DNA of 14,746 nucleotides from contig CAYQBU010000097.1 of the NCBI GenBank assembly GCA_964415785.1, positions 1 to 14,746 of the forward strand, written 5' to 3'. The translations under genes were made by a program, and so were the position numbers. Each line of letters starts with the position of its first letter. The first letter of the stretch is position 1. This DNA is from SLJM01 sp964415785. GTDB taxonomy: Bacteria > Myxococcota_A > Bradymonadia > Bradymonadales > Bradymonadaceae. Shown here piece by piece: positions 8,701 to 14,609 of the stretch. Below the pieces are notes generated by a model. It made no database searches. It was not told where the DNA came from and saw only the letters and a program-made list of their open reading frames with translations.

Positions 8701-9322
8701 CGCCACCGGCGACGAAGAACACCCCACCGCCTCCCTCCAGGCTCTACTCCGAGAATGCCGCCAGGCCGGCTTTCGCACCCTGGAGTGCCGCTGCCTCAAC
8801 CACCTCGGCGATCACGCTCGCTTTCAGGGCGATAGCGACACCGCTCGCAAATGCTATGCACGCTACGCCGAAATCAGCGTCGAGCTCCACCGCCACGAAC
8901 CCGTCGCCACTGCCCTCCTCAATAGCGCCCAGACCGAGCTCTTGGACCACCACTGGGAGAAGGCCCGAGTATTCCTCGACGAGTTTTGCGAACTCACCGA
9001 GCGCGAACACATCATCCTCCACGACAAGGCCCACGAGCTTTGCCGCCTCACCCTCTGGGCCGGCCTCGGCGACTGGGAGCGCTTCGATTCCCTTCTCCAA
9101 AAACAGCAAGCTCCCTGGCCCAAAGACCTCCCCCATTTCAAGGACTATCCCGCATTGATGGAGGTCGCCGCCGACGCCCTCGCCATCCACGGCGAAACAC
9201 AGCGCCAACATGCCACCCTCCAGGTCGCACTCCGTTGGTGGAAACGCCGGGGCAGCAGCGACGACACCGCCCGCGTCCAGCGCTCCATCGACGCCCTTTC
9301 TGATGCCCTGACCGATGCTTAG
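5732..9322 (+). CDS. Ser/Thr protein kinase with C-terminal AAA/STAND-like ATPase and TPR region
   Basis: A 1196-residue multidomain protein. Residues 10-285 are a Hanks-type kinase with all key residues: GRGGMG (17-22), K39 in VAVKF, E57, HRDLKPAN (139-146), DFG (165-167) and MAPEQ (193-197); it should be active. A Pro/Thr-rich linker (286-375) follows. Residues 385-700 resemble the P-loop ATPase module of PknK-like and adenylate-cyclase-like regulators: GPLGAGRSR (417-425) has Arg423 in place of the usual P-loop Lys, and the Walker B-like strand is VILILDDAQW (544-553). From about 800 to the end are helical TPR-like repeats. No membrane segment or DNA-binding domain is apparent, so it is probably cytoplasmic, sensing through the ATPase/TPR part and signalling by phosphorylation. 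The frame is open upstream to a TAG at 5672, but there is no other good start and no clear Shine-Dalgarno before 5732. Its stop overlaps that of the convergent hydrolase gene. Ligand and targets are unknown. Confidence 0.93.
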   Translation: MPSSIALRSIDLDRILGRGGMGVVVAGQHRRTELPVAVKFLNSTDVQSDRQSDFRREVQAHAALRHPHIAYLFDYGQIPDDLPRDDLPIPANAHFVAMELAPLGTLADQAFVDDWPTLRLLLQQILDGLAYAHARSVIHRDLKPANLLLFPDPQDELPFLCKLTDFGLAHVFRDHVAESPQYLGTISGTPNYMAPEQAQAQWRRYGPWTDLYGLGCIAFELACGAPPFSDGSTLDRLHAHTSSDRPSMTPRFPVPDAFHHWVRRAISIAIDQRFQSAADAARALPEADTSGALGTPQPLEPSISTPKDARTTSAPIAPTLEAVLAGIGAPPESTPQPEPATPSPNPQPIAIPPIHFPDHWAPPSTHQLPTPLVDTGLGLFDLREPPFVNQDPGRDLIWKTLRQCHQRQHPHLVNLVGPLGAGRSRLAHWMATRARELGVAHSLGAIHTRSGRGPTEGLAGMVRRAFQGWNIGRGAFHDHLLDALPPLDNEDSFRNTDARALTELVFPTDGAEDFDGPGYHFANRRQRFAVLTRLLHRLARQRPVILILDDAQWNLEALQWTSFLLKYTSQPLPLLILQTLPETPLEDSSQLSDFQHQWQQSDAVQTYELTPLDANDHHRLIQHTLPLTDDAADLLFDRTEGHPLFTSQLLSNWIDAGALSAGDQGFHVHSQMADALPDDIHQLWWDRLDRAFAELPLYQRKPSRIALEMAAALGREFTTVEWFALCNEIDEASLRQLLEILTSRGLLKRQPGGVSFTHGLLVDSIEARARQRGRWTHHHRRCAQMLTSLYANRREYSAARRAAHLIAAGDLQDALTPLLEEQHRLRKLGDIPARLQVLDQRQQILDELQYPHDHHARLENQIGTLRCQLWSNTPPDEVLGQTDALLPLIDPDAHPLTYAWGLRLKALCHQHLHQYQACNEALDQSLEILSALGDPGPLSRQLQHQAWIAYLHRNHDRASRLIEQARPYVEQLNHRFVTLKWRQIRLLIDIATGDEEHPTASLQALLRECRQAGFRTLECRCLNHLGDHARFQGDSDTARKCYARYAEISVELHRHEPVATALLNSAQTELLDHHWEKARVFLDEFCELTEREHIILHDKAHELCRLTLWAGLGDWERFDSLLQKQQAPWPKDLPHFKDYPALMEVAADALAIHGETQRQHATLQVALRWWKRRGSSDDTARVQRSIDALSDALTDA

Positions 9323-9807
9323 TCCTTGCCCAATACCCGCTGCGTTGCCGCCACCATATGATCCAGGGCGCCGTGCAGTCGGTGGCCATCGTCCACTTCC
9401 TGGACCTTTAAACCGAACTGTTGGCAAAGCTCCTTGATCGCCTCCAGGGGCACCACTTCGTCGTCCACCCCGTGAATGATCGCCGCTCGCTCCTGTGGAG
9501 GCATCCCCTCGATCTCCTCGGCTGCCGGGTGATGAAGGGCCGGCGCCATCAATACATAGCCTCCAAACCGCTCCGGGTGCCGATTGTAGAGCAGCGCTGT
9601 CAGCAAGCCCCCAAACGACGAGCCCACCACCACCATCTCCTCTTCTCCCTCTGTGATCGCCTCCGCCTTCTCCAGGCGCTCCCAGATATCCATCTCCTGA
9701 AAATCGGGGCTTTCCACCTCAAAATGCTTCCCCAGATGGATCGACTTCGTGCCCACCGGGGCCGACTCCAGCCCGTGAAAAAAATAGATCTTTTCTTTCC
9801 TCTTCAT
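9319..9807 (-). CDS. Small YqiA-like alpha/beta hydrolase (putative esterase)
   Basis: A 162-residue protein with the fold marks of the YqiA/UPF0227 group of small alpha/beta hydrolases. FFHGLESAP (9-17) is the oxyanion-side loop. GSSFGG (62-67) is the nucleophile elbow with S64. HGVDDEVVP (112-120) offers D115 as the acid, and DDGHRLH (139-145) offers H142 as the base. The length is slightly below the roughly 190 residues of E. coli YqiA, mostly from a short cap. There is no signal peptide, so it is cytoplasmic. A strong AGGAGGAGG at 9812-9820 fixes the start. It lies 41 nt downstream of the GIDE-like gene on the same strand, probably in one transcript. Its TAA overlaps the TAG of the convergent kinase gene. 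The substrate is unknown; short-chain ester hydrolysis is the family activity. Confidence 0.85.
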   Translation of the reverse strand: MKRKEKIYFFHGLESAPVGTKSIHLGKHFEVESPDFQEMDIWERLEKAEAITEGEEEMVVVGSSFGGLLTALLYNRHPERFGGYVLMAPALHHPAAEEIEGMPPQERAAIIHGVDDEVVPLEAIKELCQQFGLKVQEVDDGHRLHGALDHMVAATQRVLGKD

Positions 9808-9811
9808 CTCG

Positions 9812-9820
9812 CCTCCTCCT
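9812..9820 (-). promoter_or_regulatory. Strong Shine-Dalgarno of the hydrolase gene
   Basis: AGGAGGAGG on the minus strand ends 4 nt before the ATG at 9807; counted from its first AGGAGG the spacing is 7 nt. It is the best ribosome binding site in the window and suggests efficient translation of a promoter-distal gene. Confidence 0.8.
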
Positions 9821-9848
9821 GAGCCACAACTTATTTTCTTTCTTCGCT

Positions 9849-10595
9849 CTACAACATGACCGCCACGCCCACCCCGATCAGCGCCACCGCCACCACCGTC
9901 AGGATCGCCGCAGTGATATAGCTCGAGCGCGCCAATGACGACGCATCCCGATCGGAGATCACGAACAGGTTGCCCTCCGACGGCATGCCTATCTCCACCG
10001 TTTCACCGCGCCTCGACGCCTCGCCGATCACATAAACCGTTTCACCCACTTCCAGTCGTTTTTCTCGGTAGCGCCGCGGGCGCGACGTCGCCGCATTGGC
10101 CATCCCCGCCAGCGCGCCCCCAATGCCTCCCCCGTTGGAATCCAGATCCAGACCGCCCCCCCGCGAGCGCCTCGACAACTTGGTATCCTTGATGTCGATA
10201 TCGGCGGCCTGCCCGTCGACCACCACCGCCCCCTGCTGGCCCACCACCCGAAAACGCGATCCCCGACACCCCGACTCCACGGTCTCCCAACGCCGCTTCG
10301 TTCGCTGATTTCGTGACTTTTTGGACGACCCCCTGTTGCGCCGCCGCTGCCGCCGCTGCTCCTGGATCCTATAGTCAAAAGCCACACACTCCTCCTCGCT
10401 TATCGGCGCCTTCAACAACGGCCCCTCCGCTTCCACCCGCCCGTCGATCGCCACCATCCCCGTGGTCACTGATTCCGGCGACGCCTCCTGGACCTGCCCG
10501 ATCTTTTGCCCCTTGAGAAAGGCGTGAATCGCAAACCCCACCGCCACCAACGCACCCACCACCAGCAGCCCACCTATGAGCATCGATTCTTCCAT
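9849..10595 (-). CDS. Membrane protein with bacterial GIDE-like domain
   Basis: A 248-residue protein beginning MEESMLIGG at the ATG at 10595; GAGG at 10603-10606 is 7 nt upstream. A GTG at 10631 would add 12 residues but has no such site. Residues 5-26 are a membrane helix and 226-247 a second one at the C-terminus. Between them is a soluble domain whose landmarks recall GIDE (the domain of MUL1-type E3 ligases, also found in prokaryotes without RING): GRVEAEGPLLKAPISEEECV, WETVESG, FRVVGQQGAVVVDG, then LEVGETVYVIGEA and NLFVISDRD. There is no RING finger. A strongly basic cluster at about 79-102 (rich in Arg, Lys, Gln) and a Gly-rich segment (145-165) interrupt the domain. Function in bacteria is not established. 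It is followed by the hydrolase gene on the same strand and is divergent from purU. The family call is from remembered motif order. Confidence 0.75.
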   Translation of the reverse strand: MEESMLIGGLLVVGALVAVGFAIHAFLKGQKIGQVQEASPESVTTGMVAIDGRVEAEGPLLKAPISEEECVAFDYRIQEQRRQRRRNRGSSKKSRNQRTKRRWETVESGCRGSRFRVVGQQGAVVVDGQAADIDIKDTKLSRRSRGGGLDLDSNGGGIGGALAGMANAATSRPRRYREKRLEVGETVYVIGEASRRGETVEIGMPSEGNLFVISDRDASSLARSSYITAAILTVVAVALIGVGVAVML

Positions 10596-10602
10596 ATCAA
10601 CA

Positions 10603-10606
10603 CCTC
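10603..10606 (-). promoter_or_regulatory. Shine-Dalgarno deciding the GIDE-like start
   Basis: GAGG on the minus strand, 7 nt before the ATG at 10595. It favours that codon over the in-frame GTG at 10631, which would add a charged dozen residues ahead of the membrane helix. Confidence 0.6.
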
Positions 10607-10663
10607 GCCTCTTTATTGGCCTATCTTCCACTTTCCTTACTTAGCCCTTAGTCTTGCCCTATC

Positions 10664-10675
10664 CCAATGCATTGG
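10664..10675. promoter_or_regulatory. Perfect 12-bp palindrome in the purU / GIDE divergent spacer
   Basis: CCAATGCATTGG is its own reverse complement. It ends 28 nt before the purU start. CTTGCC (10653-10658) and GGCAAG (10674-10679) form a second, overlapping inverted repeat. The site could bind a dimeric regulator acting on either divergent gene, or form a hairpin in the purU leader. No known regulator was matched. Confidence 0.35.
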
Positions 10676-10703
10676 CAAGCCTACCCCCTGGAGCCTCTCT
10701 TCC

Positions 10704-11594
10704 ATGACCGACCAACTTCCCTCCCCCGATCCCAGCCCCGACAAACGGGCTCGCCTCCTCGTCACCTGCCCTGACCGCCCCGGTATCGTCGCCGCCATCT
10801 CCAACTTCCTCTTCCACCACGGCGCCAATATCACCGCTCTTGACCAACATTCCACCGACCCCACGGGCGGCAAATTCTTTCTCCGCCTCGAATTCCAACT
10901 CCCCCACCAACAGCTGCCCGCCAATGTCCTGGAGCGCTCCTTCCAACGCGCCGTCGCCGACGACTACCAGATGCAATGGCGCATCCGCTTCGTCGCCGAC
11001 ACCCCCAACACCGCCATCTTCGTCTCCAAATATGACCACGCCCTCCTCGAACTCCTCTGGCGCCACGACCGCGGCGACCTCGACACCCACATCTCCATGG
11101 TCATCAGCAACCACCCCGATCTGCGCGACGACGTCGAGCGCTTCGACATCCCCTACCACCACATCCCCGTCCAAAAGGGCAACAAAGCCGACGCCGAAGC
11201 CCAGGCCCTCGACCTCCTCGGCGACCACATCGACCTCATCATCCTCGCCCGATACATGCAGATCCTCACCCCCACCGTCGTCGACCGCTTCCCCAACCGC
11301 ATCATCAACATCCACCACTCCTTTCTCCCCGCCTTCGTCGGTGCCTCCCCCTACCGCAAGGCCAAACAACGGGGCGTCAAACTCATCGGCGCCACCGCCC
11401 ACTACGTCACCGAAGACCTCGACGCCGGCCCCATCATCGACCAGGACGTCATCCGCGTCTCCCACAAACAACATATCTCCGACCTCAAAGAACTCGGCGC
11501 CACCGTCGAGCGCAACGTCCTCGCCCGCGCCGTCAAATGGCACCTCGAAGACCGCATCCTCGTCGACCAAAATCGCACCATCGTCTTCGCCTAA
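10704..11594 (+). CDS. purU: Formyltetrahydrofolate deformylase
   Basis: A 296-residue protein, close to the usual 280-290. It hydrolyses 10-formyl-tetrahydrofolate to formate and tetrahydrofolate, balancing one-carbon pools and supplying formate to purine synthesis. Residues 16-95 are an N-terminal ACT-type regulatory domain (LLVTCPDRPGIVAAISNFL). Residues 103-285 are the formyltransferase-like catalytic domain. The catalytic Asn and His are in INIHHSFLPAF (N202, H204) and the Asp in EDLDAGPI (D240), all present. The start at 10704 is used because GGAG (10690-10693) is 10 nt upstream and the longer frame from 10506 would run back through the divergent gene. E. coli PurU is controlled by glycine and methionine through the ACT region; whether that holds here is unknown. 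No other purine or folate gene is nearby. Confidence 0.96.
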   Translation: MTDQLPSPDPSPDKRARLLVTCPDRPGIVAAISNFLFHHGANITALDQHSTDPTGGKFFLRLEFQLPHQQLPANVLERSFQRAVADDYQMQWRIRFVADTPNTAIFVSKYDHALLELLWRHDRGDLDTHISMVISNHPDLRDDVERFDIPYHHIPVQKGNKADAEAQALDLLGDHIDLIILARYMQILTPTVVDRFPNRIINIHHSFLPAFVGASPYRKAKQRGVKLIGATAHYVTEDLDAGPIIDQDVIRVSHKQHISDLKELGATVERNVLARAVKWHLEDRILVDQNRTIVFA

Positions 11595-11653
11595 CCACAC
11601 ACCGACGGTGCGACATCGCCCCCATTTCTCGCCACTTTCATCACTTTAGCCCC

Positions 11654-12238
11654 TCAATCCTCCGCCAGATCCGCCACGTACGGAGCAAATGGAATTACCG
11701 ACGCCGCCAACGCTCCGGCCACCTTCTCCAACCTCCATTTCTGCGACCACCCCACCCACATCACCCACCCCACAAAGACCATAAACAGCACCCCGTGGAT
11801 CATCCCCACATACCTCACCGGCTCATCGATCCCTCCAAGGTACCGAAACGGCATCGCCACAAATAACAGCCCCACCAGTGACGCCCCTTCCACATAGCCG
11901 AAGGTCTTCAAATTCAAGCCTAACCCCAACCCCTCACCATCTCTTGACCAACCGGTCCCCGGCCCCCGCGCCGCCCACCAATGCGCCCCATTCATCACCG
12001 CCGTCAACGCCAAAAACCCCACCACCATACCCACCGAAAACAACTCCCTCTCCATAAACTCCGTGCTGATATGACCTCCGCCCCAGGCCATGATAAACCC
12101 CGGCGCCGCCACCAAATACGCCGCTCGCTGCCTCCAGCGCACATCAGCCACACGCCACACCACCAACGCCCCCACCAGAAGCATCACCATCCCAAAATAA
12201 TGCACGTATAAGACCGCCGGAAATACCGCTTCAGACAT
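11654..12238 (-). CDS. Integral membrane protein with C-terminal DUF3817 domain
   Basis: A 194-residue protein from the ATG at 12238, which has GGAAGAG just upstream; a TTG at 12265 would add nine residues and is less likely. There are about six membrane helices. The N-terminal half (about 8-90) has three, with HYFGM and a GGGHIST loop, in a style I cannot name. The C-terminal half (about 112-190) carries DUF3817 marks: EGASL, FVAMPFRYLGG, GMIHGVLFMVFV and AASVIPFAPYVAD. Ordinary DUF3817 proteins are about 100 residues with this part alone, so this looks like an extended or fused form. Function is unknown. It is convergent with purU across 59 nt and divergent from the lipoprotein gene across 65 nt. 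Confidence 0.8.
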   Translation of the reverse strand: MSEAVFPAVLYVHYFGMVMLLVGALVVWRVADVRWRQRAAYLVAAPGFIMAWGGGHISTEFMERELFSVGMVVGFLALTAVMNGAHWWAARGPGTGWSRDGEGLGLGLNLKTFGYVEGASLVGLLFVAMPFRYLGGIDEPVRYVGMIHGVLFMVFVGWVMWVGWSQKWRLEKVAGALAASVIPFAPYVADLAED

Positions 12239-12303
12239 CGCTCTTCCAGTGCTATAAAAACCCAATCTCCTAGTTCATCGCTCTCCCACTCCCCCTCTCT
12301 GCC

Positions 12304-12900
12304 ATGAAAACGACCGTAAATCCAGTGCTCATAATCGTCCTCACTCTCATCACCGTGGGGGCGACATCGTGCAGTTATAGCGGGGTCGATCGCACGATCA
12401 CCCCCGATCAAATCGGCACCTATGACGCTCGCCTTACGGGGTTCATGCAATACGGTCGCAGCACCTCCATTCAGGAAAATACACCCGGTGGAATTTCGCG
12501 AGAAGCCGTCATCAACGAGGCTACCCTCATCTCCGTTGATGATACTCAAGCCTGCGTTGACCTCTTGATGCGCGTCAGTGTCAATCTTGACCTGCCTCTC
12601 TCCAGCTACGAGATCGAAATCGATGGCATTACCGCTCACCCCGGCCCGGAAGACGTCGAGGTGCTCGACTACCAATTCACCGGACAGCGCGACGTCGTCA
12701 GTTTTGACCACTACTCCCAGGATCGCTCTGGCTCCTTTCGAATCACCGAGCCAGAAGACCGTATTTTCCGCGTCGTTGAGCGTCGCGCCGAAGTTTGCGG
12801 CCCCCACAACCAAGACGCCTCCATTGAACTGACCCTCGTCACCCCCAGCAGCCTGGGCTCCAGCAGTTGGGGCCAACACTTTCGGTGGACCGTCCACTAA
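12304..12900 (+). CDS. Putative small lipoprotein of unknown function
   Basis: A 198-residue protein. Residues 1-22 are a signal sequence (Lys near the start, hydrophobic 8-19) ending ATSC, which makes C23 a possible lipid site; the box is weaker than usual because Ala, not Leu, is at -3. A signal peptidase I cleavage is the alternative. The mature part alternates short polar strands and looks beta-rich. Two further Cys, in QACVD and EVCGP, could pair as a disulfide in the periplasm. No family was recognised. There is no Shine-Dalgarno before the ATG, where the leader is pyrimidine-rich. It precedes the porin-like gene by about 100 nt with a weak hairpin between, so linkage is uncertain. Confidence 0.7.
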   Translation: MKTTVNPVLIIVLTLITVGATSCSYSGVDRTITPDQIGTYDARLTGFMQYGRSTSIQENTPGGISREAVINEATLISVDDTQACVDLLMRVSVNLDLPLSSYEIEIDGITAHPGPEDVEVLDYQFTGQRDVVSFDHYSQDRSGSFRITEPEDRIFRVVERRAEVCGPHNQDASIELTLVTPSSLGSSSWGQHFRWTVH

Positions 12901-12906
12901 TTTGAT

Positions 12907-12926
12907 GCCCCTCCCTGGGGCTTTCT
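12907..12926 (+). terminator. Weak terminator-like hairpin after the small lipoprotein gene
   Basis: GCCCC (12907-12911) and GGGGC (12917-12921) form a 5-bp all-GC stem around TCCCT, followed by TTTCT. It lies 7 nt after the stop codon. The stem is short and the T-tract poor, so read-through into the porin gene is likely. Confidence 0.35.
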
Positions 12927-12995
12927 ACCTTGCGATGATGCTCCTCTGTGGTTACCCAATGGCCGTCGTGCCGCGCATTTTGCAACTGGGATCAT

Positions 12996-12999
12996 GGAG
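12996..12999 (+). promoter_or_regulatory. Shine-Dalgarno deciding the porin start
   Basis: GGAG lies 4 nt before the ATG at 13004. Starting there gives a clean signal peptide, whereas the TTG at 12902 would add 34 residues ahead of it. Confidence 0.6.
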
Positions 13000-13003
13000 T
13001 TAC

Positions 13004-14287
13004 ATGCAGTTCTTACGCCTCTTTATCGCCCTCTCCCTCGTCTTTGCCGGACTTTTTATTGCTCAACCTGCCAGCGCTGACACCGCTCCCCCTCAGATGA
13101 CCTGGAGCGATGGCGAGCACCAGCTTCGCCTCCAGACCTGGCATCAGGCCTGGGTTCGCGTCATGGAAATGAATCCCGACACCATGATCGGCGATCGCGA
13201 CGCCTCCTGGGAATCCGATGTCGCCATGCGGCGCATGCGCATGCTCCTCTCCGGCCAATACGAGCGCATGGAGTTTGTCCTCCACTTTGGCGCCGACAAT
13301 CAAACCTTCCGTCAAGGTGGCGCCGAACTGGGCGTCATCGACGCCTGGGGGGCCTTCCAACTGATCGAGGACCGCCTCACCGTCGGCGCCGGCCTGCACT
13401 ACTGGCGCGGCATCAGCCGCCTCACCAACAACGCCTCCACCTCTTCACTGGCCCTCGATCCCCCTATCCTCAACTGGCCCACCGTCGGCGCCACCGACCG
13501 CGTTGCGCGCCTCCCCGGCCTCTTTGCCAAAGGCCAACTCGGCGATCTCGACTACCGCTTGGCCCTCAACCGTCCCTTCGATCCCCCCTCCACCACCGAC
13601 GAAGAGGGCGTCACCGACTTTCACCCCAACCCCAGCACTTTCGCCGCCGAGGGCTACTTCCAATACTTCTTTGCCGACAGCGAACCCAACCGCCTCCCCT
13701 ACCTCCCCGCCACGCGACTTGGCCAAAAGAAGCTTTTCAACCTCGGCCTCGGCTTCTACTACCATCCCGACTCCATGGCCTCCCTCGACGCCGACGGAGC
13801 CATCGATAACACCTACGACAACCTCGCCCTGGGCGCCGACCTCTTCGTCGAACACCCCTTTGCCAACGGCTCCGCCTCCACCGCCTACCTCAGTTTCTAC
13901 CATCTCGACATGGGCGACGATTACCTGCGTAACGCCGGCACCATGAACCCCGGCGAAGGCGGCTCTTCCCTCAACGGCCCTGGCAACGCCTACCCCGTCA
14001 TCGGCACTGGCCAGCACCTCTACCTCCAGGCCGGCCACCTCTTCGGCCACTCCACCACCGAATTGCTCCGAGGCCTCCAACTCCAACCCTACCTCGCCAC
14101 CCAACTATCCCTTTTCGACCGCCTCGACGACCCCGCCCTCACCGCCAATATCGGCGCCAATTGGTACATCTACGGTCAAACCGCCAAAGTCACCACCCAC
14201 TACCGCAACCGCCCCATTTTCGCCCCCGATGGCAACCACGACCAACGGGCCAGCGAGTTCATCACCCAACTCCAATTCTCTCTCTAA
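13004..14287 (+). CDS. Porin-like outer-membrane beta-barrel protein
   Basis: A 427-residue protein with a classic signal peptide (MQFLRLFIALSLVFAGLF, cleavage after PASA at 25). The mature chain is made of many amphipathic strands with aromatic girdles. The early segment VAMRRMRMLLSGQYERMEF followed by VLHFGADNQ has the pattern of phosphate-selective (OprO/OprP-type) porins and related barrels. Loops are rich in Asp, Asn and Gly. It ends with the strand ITQLQFSL, as expected for a barrel, though the last residue is Leu rather than Phe. The start was chosen from the signal peptide and GGAG at 12996. It should form an outer-membrane channel; the solute is unknown, and the phosphate or anion link is only by resemblance. 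A strong terminator follows at 14369. Confidence 0.85.
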   Translation: MQFLRLFIALSLVFAGLFIAQPASADTAPPQMTWSDGEHQLRLQTWHQAWVRVMEMNPDTMIGDRDASWESDVAMRRMRMLLSGQYERMEFVLHFGADNQTFRQGGAELGVIDAWGAFQLIEDRLTVGAGLHYWRGISRLTNNASTSSLALDPPILNWPTVGATDRVARLPGLFAKGQLGDLDYRLALNRPFDPPSTTDEEGVTDFHPNPSTFAAEGYFQYFFADSEPNRLPYLPATRLGQKKLFNLGLGFYYHPDSMASLDADGAIDNTYDNLALGADLFVEHPFANGSASTAYLSFYHLDMGDDYLRNAGTMNPGEGGSSLNGPGNAYPVIGTGQHLYLQAGHLFGHSTTELLRGLQLQPYLATQLSLFDRLDDPALTANIGANWYIYGQTAKVTTHYRNRPIFAPDGNHDQRASEFITQLQFSL

Positions 14288-14609
14288 TCTGGCGTCATTA
14301 CTCAACTTTTCACCACCGTCGGTCCAGCTCTAACACCTCCCATTTTCACCACTAAAACACACAATAGAAGGCCCTTGTCGTCCGCCGATCGTCGATAAGG
14401 GCCTCCTTTTTGGCTCCCAACCGCCTACCAATGGCTCGATTTGCTCGCTCCTGGACAGGTTCAAGACAAATCTTGCGTCTCCCTGCCTTCAAATTGACAC
14501 ACCGCTGCGCAAACCGCGCGGAGTTCGTTTCAAAGACTCCGGCAGTTCCTAACTGCCTATTTTGCATATTTTACTCCCCGCACTGCCCCCCAGTCTCCAC
14601 GGGTGGCGG
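14288..14609. other. Non-coding gap with clustered hairpins; possible minus-strand structured RNA
   Basis: No convincing gene is seen in these 322 nt; the 71-codon minus frame at 14352-14567 has no ribosome binding site and no recognisable family. Besides the terminator at 14369, there are inverted repeats at 14453-14487 (GGACAGG with CCTGCC, one bulge, enclosing CAAGA/TCTTG), 14520-14540 (GGAGT/ACTCC) and 14541-14557 (GGCAGTT/AACTGCC, perfect 7 bp, 3-nt loop). Read on the minus strand they lie in a row after the stop of the right-edge gene and end at the terminator-like stem, which would suit a small RNA or a long 3' UTR. The sequence matched no RNA family I could recall (tRNA, tmRNA, SRP, RNase P, 6S). 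Confidence 0.35.
14369..14411 (+). terminator. Strong rho-independent terminator, perhaps bidirectional
   Basis: AGGCCCTTGTCG (14369-14380) pairs with CGATAAGGGCCT (14393-14404) as a 12-bp stem with one G-T wobble and a 12-nt loop. TTTTT at 14407-14411 follows after CC. It sits about 80 nt past the porin stop. On the minus strand the same stem is followed by a loosely T-rich stretch, so it may also stop transcription coming from the right. Confidence 0.85.

Noticed and set aside
10506..10703. 66-residue N-terminal extension of PurU
   Set aside because: It overlaps the start of the divergent gene, has no family resemblance, and a ribosome site precedes the ATG at 10704.
11599..11612. CACC/GGTG hairpin after purU
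   Set aside because: Only a 4-bp stem with no T-tract; not a credible terminator.
12253..12258. TATAAA as a -10 box for the small lipoprotein gene
   Set aside because: No credible -35 box 16-18 nt upstream; a lone AT-rich hexamer is not enough.
12902..13003. TTG start giving a 34-residue extension of the porin
   Set aside because: It would bury the signal peptide; the ATG at 13004 has GGAG upstream and gives a standard signal sequence.
14453..14475. tRNA-like T-arm sequence GGTTCAAGAC
   Set aside because: No 5-bp arm around it, no acceptor stem or anticodon arm at the right distances.
14352..14567. 71-codon minus frame in the right-hand gap
   Set aside because: No Shine-Dalgarno, runs through the terminator stem and several hairpins, no recognised family; kept only as a counter-hypothesis to the RNA.
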